Origin: Bacteroidota bacterium
GTDB taxonomy: Bacteria > Bacteroidota > Bacteroidia > AKYH767-A > OLB10
NCBI GenBank assembly: GCA_025352785.1
Contig: JANXSD010000052.1
Coordinates: forward strand, 1 to 47,897
Direction: 5' to 3'
Length of the DNA: 47,897 nucleotides
Under the pieces are notes generated by a model. The model ran no database searches and was not told the origin of the DNA. It saw nothing but the letters and a program-made list of their open reading frames with translations. How positions within the stretch are numbered: position 1 is the stretch's first letter; each line of letters opens with the position of its first letter. Position numbers and translations under genes: made by a program. Shown here piece after piece: positions 17,626 to 25,859 of the stretch.

Positions 17626-17889
17626 TTAAAATGTAATGTTTTCTGAAGAATTTGAAATAGATTCTGTTGATTTTTGTTCTTGGTTACCTGATGGTGGTAC
17701 TATTTTTTCATCGATTACCAATGGCTTTTTTTCTGGAAAGTTATCAGAAGATTTATCATTTGTTTCATCGTCTGTTTTTTCATTTTTAGCATTAGGATTT
17801 TTTGGATCTATTTCTTTTTTGGAATTTCCATCTAGAGCTGTTTTTAAGGGCAACTCACTTTCGCTTTTGTGATTTTTATTATGTTCCAT
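17626..17889 (-). CDS. Small hydrophilic disordered protein
   Basis: An 87-aa protein dominated by Lys, Asn, Glu, Ser and Asp, with no hydrophobic segment. It contains a PLVIDEKIVPPSGNQEQ segment and is probably unstructured. I recognise no family. A TGGCATA motif 46 nt upstream links it by context to the other small stress-type genes of the window. Confidence 0.6.
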   Translation of the reverse strand: MEHNKNHKSESELPLKTALDGNSKKEIDPKNPNAKNEKTDDETNDKSSDNFPEKKPLVIDEKIVPPSGNQEQKSTESISNSSENITF

Positions 17890-17918
17890 CGTAATATGAT
17901 TTTAATTGTTTAATAGAT

Positions 17919-17935
17919 TTAAAAAAGATATGCCA
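17919..17935 (-). promoter_or_regulatory. TGGCAY motif before the 87-aa protein gene
   Basis: The minus strand reads TGGCATATCTTTTTTAA, one base longer than the other four copies, and starts 46 nt before the ATG at 17889. Confidence 0.45.
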
Positions 17936-18463
17936 GTACATTTAGTATATTAAAAAGTTTGTTAATATGGAGAGTTAATGTTTTTTTGGAATAGTTATCC
18001 CCAAATTGGGTTATCTTATTTAAATTTCCGTAATAAATTATACACATTTTATAGTAATTCTCCTTTAACAAATGCGACTAGCGAAATCAAATTGAATTCG
18101 TTAGCATATTATCAATGCTTTGGAAACGGTACATAAGTGCATATTTGTTAAAAATCTGGTTTTAATATTCAGATTGTGCTAATGGTCTAAAAGAGCAAAA
18201 GGGATAAACAAATTTTTTCGAGAACTATAGAACTAGTGGTACGGAATAAAGAACCCAGTTTGAGGAATTTCGTTTCTATAGAAGGAATTACTTGAATAAA
18301 GTAGGTCAAAATATTGCTCAAATCTTACGAATCTAATTATATTCTCTACAATATGAGGAATAAAATACCCGTTTAATAAATTTTTATTGCTATATTGAGT
18401 GAAATTTGCCTAAGTTTAGATTAGTAAGGTTATTGCTCTAGTATTTTAATATATCCACTTAAT
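17936..18463. other. Gene-poor spacer upstream of the sigma-54 activator
   Basis: No coding frame, RNA gene or strong repeat was seen on either strand. A GC-richer near-palindrome, CCCCAAATTGGG, lies around 18000. No consensus TAnnTTTG box is well placed for the gene at 18464. Confidence 0.4.
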
Positions 18464-19882
18464 ATGAGCCAAAAAATTCTTATCATCGAAGATGACCATG
18501 ACATTTGCCAACTTTTAAAACGTTTCTTAACCAAGCACGGGTTTACTATACTTTTAGCATATAATGGGAAACAAGGAATTGCAACTGCATTGGATGAAAA
18601 ATTAGATTTAATTCTGTGTGATTTTAGATTAGGTGATCTAGATGGATTTGAAGTACTAAAAAGAGTAAAGGATGCAAATCCTGATTTGCCATTTATCATG
18701 ATTACAGGTTACTCTGATATACGTGTAGCAGTCAATGTTATGAAGATGGGGGCACTTGATTATGTAACTAAACCATTATTCCCTGACGAAATTTTACTTA
18801 CGATTCGCAAAGCACTTAACAGTGATAATGTGGAGAATAAAGAGAATTCCACGAGAATAAAAAAAAGCTCTATCAAAGAGAATTATACTTTTGGAAATAG
18901 CCCACAGTCGAAGTCACTCGTTAACCAAATAGAATTGGTAGCACCTACAAATTATAGCGTAATTATATATGGCGAAAGTGGCGCTGGAAAAGAAGCAGTA
19001 GCGCAAACAATTCACATGAAAAGTCCACGAGCTAATCACCCATTTATTGCTATGGATTGTGGTGCTATATCTAAAGAACTCGCGGGAAGTGAATTATTCG
19101 GTCATGAAAAGGGTTCTTTCACTGGAGCATTGAATACAAAAATTGGACATTTTGAATTAGCCAATGGAGGCACACTTTTTCTTGATGAAGTATCCAATCT
19201 TCCATACGAAGTACAGTCATCCTTACTTAGAGTTGTACAAGAAAGAAAAGTGAAACGGATTGGTGGAACAAAGGAAATTGGTTTAGATGTAAGAATAATA
19301 ATTGCAAGTAATGAAAATTTAGCTGATGCGTACAAGAAAGGAAAATTTAGAGAAGATCTTTTCCATCGTTTTAATGAATTTAGTTTAGATGTTCCTCCGC
19401 TTCGTGAAAGAGACGAAGATATAATGACTTATGCGTATTTGTTTTTGAAAAGTGCGAATCAAGAACTAAAAAGAAATATTACTGATTTTGAAGACGAGGT
19501 TATAGAAATCTTTAAAAAATATCCTTGGTATGGTAATCTTCGGGAATTAAAGAATGTGATCAAACGATCGGCTTTACTTTCAGAAGGAAATAAAATACAA
19601 GTAAAAGCATTACCTTTTGAAATAGCTAATTTCAGTAAATTGCAGTTTCCAGAAAATAATCATGAAGTAATGTTGGAGTCCAATATTCTTCCGATCATTA
19701 CCCAAATTCAAGCAGAAAAGAAAGAGGAAAGTTTGAATCTAAAAGTCGCTGCATCAGAAGCAGAATACGAATTAATAATGAAAGTATTGAAACAAGTAAA
19801 TTTTAATAAAAGTAAGGCTGCAAAATTATTGTATATTGATAGGAAGACATTATACAATAAAATGAAAAGCTATGACATTTAG
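18464..19882 (+). CDS. Sigma-54-dependent response regulator (NtrC/AtoC type)
   Basis: A 472-aa transcription activator. Receiver (1-120): acidic pair in IIEDDHD, phospho-acceptor Asp53 in LCDFRLGDLDG. AAA+ domain (about 142-370): Walker A GESGAGKE at 170-177, the sigma-54-contacting loop GSFTGA at 217-222 (a Ser variant of GAFTGA), Walker B TLFLDE. A C-terminal Fis-type helix-turn-helix (about 443-470; NKSKAAKLLYIDRKTLYNKM) binds enhancer DNA. It is followed by a receiver-PAS-kinase that may phosphorylate it, and rpoN lies 4 kb away. Confidence 0.95.
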   Translation: MSQKILIIEDDHDICQLLKRFLTKHGFTILLAYNGKQGIATALDEKLDLILCDFRLGDLDGFEVLKRVKDANPDLPFIMITGYSDIRVAVNVMKMGALDYVTKPLFPDEILLTIRKALNSDNVENKENSTRIKKSSIKENYTFGNSPQSKSLVNQIELVAPTNYSVIIYGESGAGKEAVAQTIHMKSPRANHPFIAMDCGAISKELAGSELFGHEKGSFTGALNTKIGHFELANGGTLFLDEVSNLPYEVQSSLLRVVQERKVKRIGGTKEIGLDVRIIIASNENLADAYKKGKFREDLFHRFNEFSLDVPPLRERDEDIMTYAYLFLKSANQELKRNITDFEDEVIEIFKKYPWYGNLRELKNVIKRSALLSEGNKIQVKALPFEIANFSKLQFPENNHEVMLESNILPIITQIQAEKKEESLNLKVAASEAEYELIMKVLKQVNFNKSKAAKLLYIDRKTLYNKMKSYDI

Positions 19883-19889
19883 TATAACA

Positions 19890-19918
19890 AATCAATAAAT
19901 TATAAACAATTATTGATT
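19890..19918 (+). terminator. Weak stem-loop between activator and kinase
   Basis: Arms AATCAATAA (19890-19898) and TTATTGATT (19910-19918) flank an 11-nt loop. There is no T-tract afterwards, so termination is doubtful; it may only attenuate or stabilise the transcript. Confidence 0.3.
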
Positions 19919-19995
19919 AAAGTAGCTAGATTAAATTCTATATATTTTCAAGTTTTCTTTATTTTAATAGCGCTTAAATATTAATTTTAAATACC

Positions 19996-21444
19996 ATGAT
20001 CTTTAAAGATAAAGTAACAGAAATACTATTTGTAGATGATGATGAAGATGATTTTTTAATATTGAAAGATTTCCTAAACGATATCGAAGGGTTTCAATTT
20101 ACAATTGAATGGATTCCGTCATTCCGTGAAGCTGAAATATCATTATTAAAACATAAATATGATCTGATATTTTTTGATTATTTAATTGGAGTTCAAACAG
20201 GTGTTGATTTATTAAAAAGGGTTACCCATTTAGGAATAACTACGCCAATAATATTTTTAACGGGTAAGTATGATCATAAAATTGATCTTGAAGCAATGGA
20301 AGCTGGCGCTTCTGATTATTTAATAAAATCAGCTATTGACTCGGAGAAATTAGAAAGAAGTATACGTTATACATTAAATCGACAAAAATCAATAGAAGAA
20401 CTTAAAATTAGTGAGGCTCGATATCGAAACATTTTTGAAAGATCGAGAGACATGATTTATGTTACAGATTATTACGGAAATTTTGTTACTGTAAATGAAT
20501 CAGCATCAAGAATCTTTGGGTATTCACATGCAGAATTAATTACCATGAATGCTAAAGATCTTTACGTAAAATCCGAAAATTTGGATAGTTATTTAGCCAT
20601 ATTGAATAATTATGGAGTTGTTTCTAATTATGAAGTTGAATTGAGGGATAAAGAGGGAAATATAAAACAATGTATCATTTCGGGAAGCATTCAAAAAATG
20701 GATGGATATGATAAAGTACATTATCAGGGGGTTGTTCATGATATTACAAGAAGGAAAAAAGCAGAAAGAGATTTAATAATTGCCGAAAAATTAGCAATCA
20801 CAGGACTTATTGTAAGAACCTTGGCACATGAAGTTAGAAATCCACTAACAAATATTAATCTTTCAGTTGAGCAAATAGAATACGAAACTGATAACCCAGA
20901 ATTAAAAATATATTTCGAAATAATTAAGAGAAATAGCATACGAATAAATGATCTTATTAGTGAACTTTTGCAGTCATCGAAACCTACCGAAATTAATAAA
21001 AGCACTACTTCTTTAAATAGTTTAGTAAAGGAAACATTGGATCTTGCTATGGATCGTATTATCTTAAAAAATATTCAAGTTGAATGCGTTTTTGAGGAAC
21101 AGATATGCAATATTCCATTAGATAAAAATGTTATGAAAATTGCATTGCTAAATATTATTGTTAATGCAATTGAAGCAATGTCAGAAGAGGGAGGAATATT
21201 GAAAATTACAACTAGTTCTGAAGCTGAAAAATGTTTTGTAAAAATAATTGATAACGGATCAGGTATCAGCGAAGAGAATCTAGGTCACCTTTTTGAACCA
21301 TATTTTACTGGAAAACAAGATGGAGTAGGTCTTGGATTAGCTACCACCCATAACATTATTCATTCTCATAATGGGACTATAGAAGTGAAATCAGAATTAG
21401 GAAAAGGTACTAACTTTATTATCAGCCTAAATAAAGAAGGATAA
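19996..21444 (+). CDS. Receiver-PAS-histidine kinase
   Basis: A 482-aa soluble hybrid. The N-terminal receiver (1-128) has FVDDDEDD and Asp61 in LIFFDYLIG. A PAS domain (about 143-255) and a NtrB-like kinase follow, with His278 in RTLAHEVRNPL and HATPase DNGSGI plus GVGLGLATTHNII. Having the receiver at the front suggests it is itself switched by another kinase. The kinase half is of the type that partners sigma-54 activators, which fits the gene just upstream (113-bp gap). Confidence 0.93.
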   Translation: MIFKDKVTEILFVDDDEDDFLILKDFLNDIEGFQFTIEWIPSFREAEISLLKHKYDLIFFDYLIGVQTGVDLLKRVTHLGITTPIIFLTGKYDHKIDLEAMEAGASDYLIKSAIDSEKLERSIRYTLNRQKSIEELKISEARYRNIFERSRDMIYVTDYYGNFVTVNESASRIFGYSHAELITMNAKDLYVKSENLDSYLAILNNYGVVSNYEVELRDKEGNIKQCIISGSIQKMDGYDKVHYQGVVHDITRRKKAERDLIIAEKLAITGLIVRTLAHEVRNPLTNINLSVEQIEYETDNPELKIYFEIIKRNSIRINDLISELLQSSKPTEINKSTTSLNSLVKETLDLAMDRIILKNIQVECVFEEQICNIPLDKNVMKIALLNIIVNAIEAMSEEGGILKITTSSEAEKCFVKIIDNGSGISEENLGHLFEPYFTGKQDGVGLGLATTHNIIHSHNGTIEVKSELGKGTNFIISLNKEG

Positions 21445-21489
21445 TAGTTAAATTACTTTATCGCAAGCGCAGCAATACCTAATATTAAG

Positions 21490-21621
21490 CTATAATTTAA
21501 TCCAATATACGTGATCTAATTCACCAATACTTCTTTAAAAAACCTTTCCTTCGGAATTGTTTTTTAAAGATTTTTTAAATTCCTCTGGATAAAAAATTAC
21601 TACATTTTTATAGCCTAAACC
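21490..21621 (-). pseudogene. Decayed gene fragment, copy A
   Basis: The minus strand reads GLGYKNVVIFYPEEFKKSL, then VF, a stop, and IGELDHVYWIKL. A second, independently decayed copy lies at 25213-25338 (VVIFYHNDFQKSS ... VFKEALAR). The shared pattern of protein-like codons suggests both derive from one unrecognised gene. The rest of the 486-bp gap contains a candidate -7 box and nothing else seen. Confidence 0.45.
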
Positions 21622-21813
21622 CTATATTGATTGAGTAGAAGATTTCTCCCATCAAGATGCTTTTAAAATGATATGAGGAAATATATTCCTTGAATAGTTT
21701 TAAAAATTTGCTTTTAAATTAAAAGTGGGGAATACTGACCTCATGATTGCTCAGATTAGGTATATTAAGTAACAATTTCATTTAGAAATCAGATTGGCAC
21801 TAGTTTGATAGTA

Positions 21814-21821
21814 TATATTTG
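21814..21821 (+). promoter_or_regulatory. Candidate -7 box for the lipoprotein gene
   Basis: TATATTTG matches TAnnTTTG exactly, with a TTG 17 bp before it (21794-21796). It would give a leader of roughly 100 nt before the ATG at 21931. Confidence 0.35.
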
Positions 21822-21930
21822 AGATCGTTGAAGTATCCTATAATTCGGTCGTTATTAAGACATATTGAATTAAAAGAAATAAGTGCTGATCACTCTAAAA
21901 TATTATTAATAAAACCCTAATCGCGTTATT

Positions 21931-22797
21931 ATGAAAAAAATTCTGTTTGCTATACCTGTGGTCATCATGATGACAGTGGGATGTAACTCAAAACAAGAAG
22001 AAGTCGATCAATTAAATAGAACGGTAGATTCGTTACATGCAGTAACTGATATGCGAGATTCTGTACTTGGTGATTTCTTAACGAGCTATAATGAAATCCA
22101 AGTCAACCTTGAATCAATCTCTGGAAAGCAGAATAAGATTGAAGGTAATATGGACAAACAAGGAGAAATTACATTAAGTAAAAAGGAACGCATTAATCAA
22201 GATATAAGCGACATTAATACCCTTGTTCAAGAGAACCGTTCAAAGATAGCTGAACTTACGAAAAAATTAAAACGCACCAATAGTAAGAATTCGGCTTTAG
22301 CAAAAACGATTTCTAATTTAAATGACCAATTAACACAAAAGGAAGCAGAATTGGCAGACTTAAATGCTAAATTGGAAGGGTTAAATATTCAAGTTGCGCA
22401 GTTAAAAACTACTGTGGATACTTTGAATACAGTTACAGCGAATCAGGCTGGAACTATTAGTGACCAAACTTCAAAATTGCATACAGCATATTATATCATA
22501 AGTGATTCGAAGGATTTGAAAAGCAAAAACATTATCACAAGTTCTGGAGGATTTTTAGGAATGGGAAAGACGCAACATTTCGAACCGAAATTTAAAAACG
22601 AAGACTTCACAAAAATCGATTACACTCAAACATTATCGATTCCATTAGATACAAAAGATGCAAAAATGTTGACATCGCATCCTGGTGGATCGTTCAGTAT
22701 GGAGAAAAATAGTGAAGGGAAATACACGTCAATAAAAATTCTTGAACCAGAGAAATTTTGGAGTATAAGTAAATATTTGGTTATTATAAAGGGATAA
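21931..22797 (+). CDS. Coiled-coil lipoprotein
   Basis: A 288-aa envelope lipoprotein. The signal peptide ends in a lipobox TVGC with Cys18. Residues about 20-185 are heptad-like (KKLKRTNSKNSALAKTI, LNDQLTQKEAELADLNAKL) and form a long coiled coil. The C-terminal 90 residues are a compact domain containing SGGFLGMGKTQHFEPKF. Such proteins are common in Bacteroidota but uncharacterised; a periplasmic or outer-membrane tethering role is inference. It ends at a strong bidirectional terminator. Confidence 0.8.
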   Translation: MKKILFAIPVVIMMTVGCNSKQEEVDQLNRTVDSLHAVTDMRDSVLGDFLTSYNEIQVNLESISGKQNKIEGNMDKQGEITLSKKERINQDISDINTLVQENRSKIAELTKKLKRTNSKNSALAKTISNLNDQLTQKEAELADLNAKLEGLNIQVAQLKTTVDTLNTVTANQAGTISDQTSKLHTAYYIISDSKDLKSKNIITSSGGFLGMGKTQHFEPKFKNEDFTKIDYTQTLSIPLDTKDAKMLTSHPGGSFSMEKNSEGKYTSIKILEPEKFWSISKYLVIIKG

Positions 22798-22819
22798 AAT
22801 ATTTTCTGCTTTTATTAAA

Positions 22820-22850
22820 AATAGGTCTGATATTCAGACCTATTTTTTTT
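22820..22850. terminator. Strong bidirectional rho-independent terminator
   Basis: Perfect 11-bp stem AATAGGTCTGA (22820-22830) and TCAGACCTATT (22834-22844) with a TAT loop. It is flanked by an A-run on the left and a T-run to 22850 on the right. It serves the lipoprotein gene and the convergent PAP2-like gene. Confidence 0.88.
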
Positions 22851-23490
22851 ATATAGAACTTAATATTATTTCTTTTACAATAAACCATATATAAGCCAAC
22901 TCAATAAAAAAACCACCAACAAATCCTACATACACTTGTGCTGGAGTGTGCGCTTCAAGTTTTAAACGTGCCCAACCTAAAATTCCAGCTAACGAAGCCA
23001 TCATTATCAAAATGAAAATCATGTTCACATGAAATAGTAAAGCATAACCAAACATTAATCCCATTAATCCTCCTATCCCCATCATGTGGATGCTTACTTT
23101 CCATTTAAGATTTATTATAAAGGCCCAAATGATAGCCAGTAATCCGCCGCCAACCATATATGCGAAAATGCGTGCAATGGGCATATTAAAGAGCAAGTAG
23201 ACTGAAGCGATATAACAAAGAAGTGTAATAATAAATGGAGAATTTCTCTCTTTTCGTTCGGGCATTTCTAAAGAGTTTATCTTACCATTTTTCAATAATA
23301 ACCAAACACCTAATGAAGGCAGTAATGTGGTGCTAATAAATACTACGAAATATATAAATTTTTGAAGTATTGGTGATGTTGAAAAGCTAAGGTAGGATCC
23401 AGTATTTAATAGGATCCAAGTTGCATATAATGGCATCAATAATGGATGCAAAATAATCGAAAAAAGTTTTGCTAGCTTACTAGTAATCAT
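22849..23490 (-). CDS. PAP2-like integral membrane protein
   Basis: A 213-aa protein with about six membrane helices. It resembles the PAP2 lipid-phosphatase superfamily: KVSIHMMGIGG stands where PSGH usually lies, and ARLKLEAHTPAQVYVGFVGG matches the SRxxxxxHxxxD region. Ser-Ile-His replaces Ser-Gly-His and the last Asp is Gln, so catalysis is uncertain. It lies 18 bp downstream of rpoN on the same strand, probably in one transcript. Confidence 0.7.
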   Translation of the reverse strand: MITSKLAKLFSIILHPLLMPLYATWILLNTGSYLSFSTSPILQKFIYFVVFISTTLLPSLGVWLLLKNGKINSLEMPERKERNSPFIITLLCYIASVYLLFNMPIARIFAYMVGGGLLAIIWAFIINLKWKVSIHMMGIGGLMGLMFGYALLFHVNMIFILIMMASLAGILGWARLKLEAHTPAQVYVGFVGGFFIELAYIWFIVKEIILSSI

Positions 23491-23508
23491 AAATTGAATG
23501 GAGTAATG

Positions 23509-25020
23509 TTAAAGTTCTTTTCGTAAACGGGCAACGGGAATATTCATTTGTTCGCGGTATTTTGCTACCGTTCGTCGAGCTATATTATATCCTAGTTTAT
23601 TTAAAATCTCCATCAGTTTTTCATCTGGAAGGGGATGCATTTTCTCTTCACCAGAAATAGCATCTGATAGAATTTTTTTAATCTCTCTACTTGATGCTTC
23701 TTCACCACTATCAGTCGTTAAACCTTCAGAAAAAAAATATTTTAATAGAAATGTTCCGTAAGGTGTTTCAACGTATTTACTATTTGCCACACGGGACACA
23801 GTCGAAATATCAAGACCAACCATTTCAGCAATATCTTTTAAAATCATTGGTCGCAACAATCGTTCATCACCTTGTTGAAAATATTCTTTCTGATAATTTA
23901 AAATCGCACTCATCGTGGTTAGTAAGGTATGTTGTCTCTGTCGAATAGCATCTATAAACCATTTCGCAGCATCTATTTTTTGTTTTATAAAAACAACGGC
24001 ATCCTTGGTAGCTTTATTTTTTTTGTCTTTCGAATACGATTGCAACATCTCTTGAAATGACTTACTAATTCTTAAATCCGGATCATTTTTTGAATTTAAA
24101 TTTAGTTCAATAATCCCATCACTAACGGTTATGATAAAATCAGGAATGATCTGCTGTGACGATCGAGTATCTTCTGCCGACCCACCCCCAGGACGAGGAT
24201 TTAAAGACAGGATCTCTTCTATAGCTTCTTTCATTTCCTCATCATTTAAATCAAGGGCTCGTTGAATTTTTTCGTAGTGTTTTTTCGAAAATTCTTCCAT
24301 GAAATCCTTTAAAATCTGATAGGAAATATCATGAGGATGCTGCTCTTGCTTCTTTCGCTCTAACTGTAACATCAAACATTCTCTTAAATCACGAGCAGCA
24401 ATTCCAGGAGGATCCAATGTTTGAATTACCTTTAAGGTTGACTCTAACTCTTCAGGGTTTGTAACTAAGTTTTGTGTGAAAGATAAATCATCAGCAATTG
24501 CATCTAAATCACGACGTAAATAGCCATCATCATCTAAACTTCCAACAAGATGTTGTGCTAACAAATAATGATGATTATCGAATGGCAATAATCCTAGTTG
24601 TGCTAACATCGTATCTTGAAATGAAACACTTATGGTAATCGGTGTTTCAAATCTTTCATCATCAGCAGATGTATTATTAGCACTCAATTTATAATATGGA
24701 ACATCATCGTCTTCAATATAGTCGGTAATGTCTATGTCATCTTCTTTTTTTATGCTGTCTTCTTCACGTTCGTCTTGATATTCATCAACTTCTTCTGTTT
24801 CTTCTTCGTTCGTTTCAGCTACTTCACCTTCAGTATTCGCTTCTTCTTCCTCTTCTGCAATGTCATCAGGTGTACCTTCCTCTAATGCTGGGTTAATTTC
24901 AAGCTCTTCTTTGATACGTTGTTCTAACGCAGCAGTTGGAACTTGTAAGAGTTTCATTAGCTGTATCTGTTGTGGTGACAGCTTTTGTAATAATTTCTGA
25001 TGAAGACCTTGTCGTAACAT
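23509..25020 (-). CDS. rpoN: RNA polymerase sigma-54 factor
   Basis: Alternative sigma factor that needs AAA+ activators to open promoters of the -24/-12 type. The 503-aa protein has the Gln/Leu-rich region I (QKLLQKLSPQQIQLMKLLQ), an acidic region II (about 50-115), the core-binding and HTH region (LKDIAEMVGLDISTVSRV), and the RpoN box ARRTVAKYR at 481-489 that reads the -24 element. All regions are intact. A putative cognate activator is encoded at 18464-19882. Confidence 0.97.
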   Translation of the reverse strand: MLRQGLHQKLLQKLSPQQIQLMKLLQVPTAALEQRIKEELEINPALEEGTPDDIAEEEEEANTEGEVAETNEEETEEVDEYQDEREEDSIKKEDDIDITDYIEDDDVPYYKLSANNTSADDERFETPITISVSFQDTMLAQLGLLPFDNHHYLLAQHLVGSLDDDGYLRRDLDAIADDLSFTQNLVTNPEELESTLKVIQTLDPPGIAARDLRECLMLQLERKKQEQHPHDISYQILKDFMEEFSKKHYEKIQRALDLNDEEMKEAIEEILSLNPRPGGGSAEDTRSSQQIIPDFIITVSDGIIELNLNSKNDPDLRISKSFQEMLQSYSKDKKNKATKDAVVFIKQKIDAAKWFIDAIRQRQHTLLTTMSAILNYQKEYFQQGDERLLRPMILKDIAEMVGLDISTVSRVANSKYVETPYGTFLLKYFFSEGLTTDSGEEASSREIKKILSDAISGEEKMHPLPDEKLMEILNKLGYNIARRTVAKYREQMNIPVARLRKEL

Positions 25021-25212
25021 TTTTAAGAAGAAGAATTAATCAATAATTATACGAAAATAACAAAGGAAGTTAAACAAAAATTATATTTTCAATAAAAGAT
25101 CAATTTTTTATTTGTTTTTCGCTTTTATAGATGTAATAAATGTTATTTGATGAATCTCAGTTTCATATTTTCGAATAGGTTCATTGGGTACTCGTTTAAA
25201 TACCCAATATAT

Positions 25213-25338
25213 CCATAATTTAATTCAATATAACTGTTATCTCGCCAATGCTTCTTTAAAAACATAGTTGGGCAGGAAATATGATGATTTTTGAAAATCG
25301 TTGTGATAAAAAATTACTACATATTTTTGAACAAATTA
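25213..25338 (-). pseudogene. Decayed gene fragment, copy B
   Basis: Minus-strand reading YVVIFYHNDFQKSS ... NYVFKEALAR then stop, homologous in sequence and order to the remnant at 21490-21621. At DNA level the two share ATAATTTAATYCAATATA, a CAAT(A/G)CTTCTTTAAAAA block and GATAAAAAATTACTACAT. Confidence 0.45.
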
Positions 25339-25534
25339 TAAACTCAATTGGTATAATTTCGATCTTAATAAATTATGATGAAAATATAAATTTTCAGTTT
25401 TCAGATGAATGTATCAGTAAATAATTTTTTATTTTTATGTAGAAAAAATTTATCGATATACAAAACAGTGAAATTATTTCAATGATAATTTCCAATAATA
25501 TAATGCGGTTTATTGGATTAATATTTTCTTATTA

Positions 25535-25819
25535 TTAAATTATTATTATGATCTCTTGATTGCACAAAATAAATTTCCACTTTTTTTCTTTTTCAATCAC
25601 AAGTTGTTTTCCCGAAAAGTTGGTAATTTTTATTTCATTATCTAACACATCCAATATTTTTATCATTGTGTTTTTTTGTTCATCCTTAAAGATAACTATT
25701 ATTCAATCATCACCATTTATTCCAATACTCTTTGCCTCTACCCAGCTAGGCACTTATGCCATTGCTAATTTGTTAAAGCAAATAAATGAGATAATAAAAA
25801 TTGCACCTGTTTTTTTCAT
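25535..25819 (-). pseudogene. Small secreted-protein gene with two in-frame stops
   Basis: The ATG at 25819 opens a 94-codon frame on the minus strand. It begins with a good signal peptide (MKKTGAIFIISF followed by ICFNKLAMA), then meets TAA at 25754-25756. It continues VPSWVEAKSIGINGDD, meets TGA at 25703-25705, and continues with normal composition (KDEQKNTMIKILDVLDNEIK, ITNFSGKQLVIEKEKKW) to TAA at 25535. The unbroken frame around the stops argues for a recently inactivated gene. Family not recognised. The rest of the gap from 25021 holds copy B and nothing else seen. Confidence 0.6.
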
Positions 25820-25859
25820 GAGAATGGTTTTTAAAAAAGGTGGTTGGTTAAAATATATT

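Noticed and set aside
21793-21808. TTGGCACTAGTTTGAT upstream of the lipoprotein gene
   Set aside because: It resembles the TGGCAY motif only in its first half and lies 136 nt from the start; a TAnnTTTG box just downstream is the simpler promoter.
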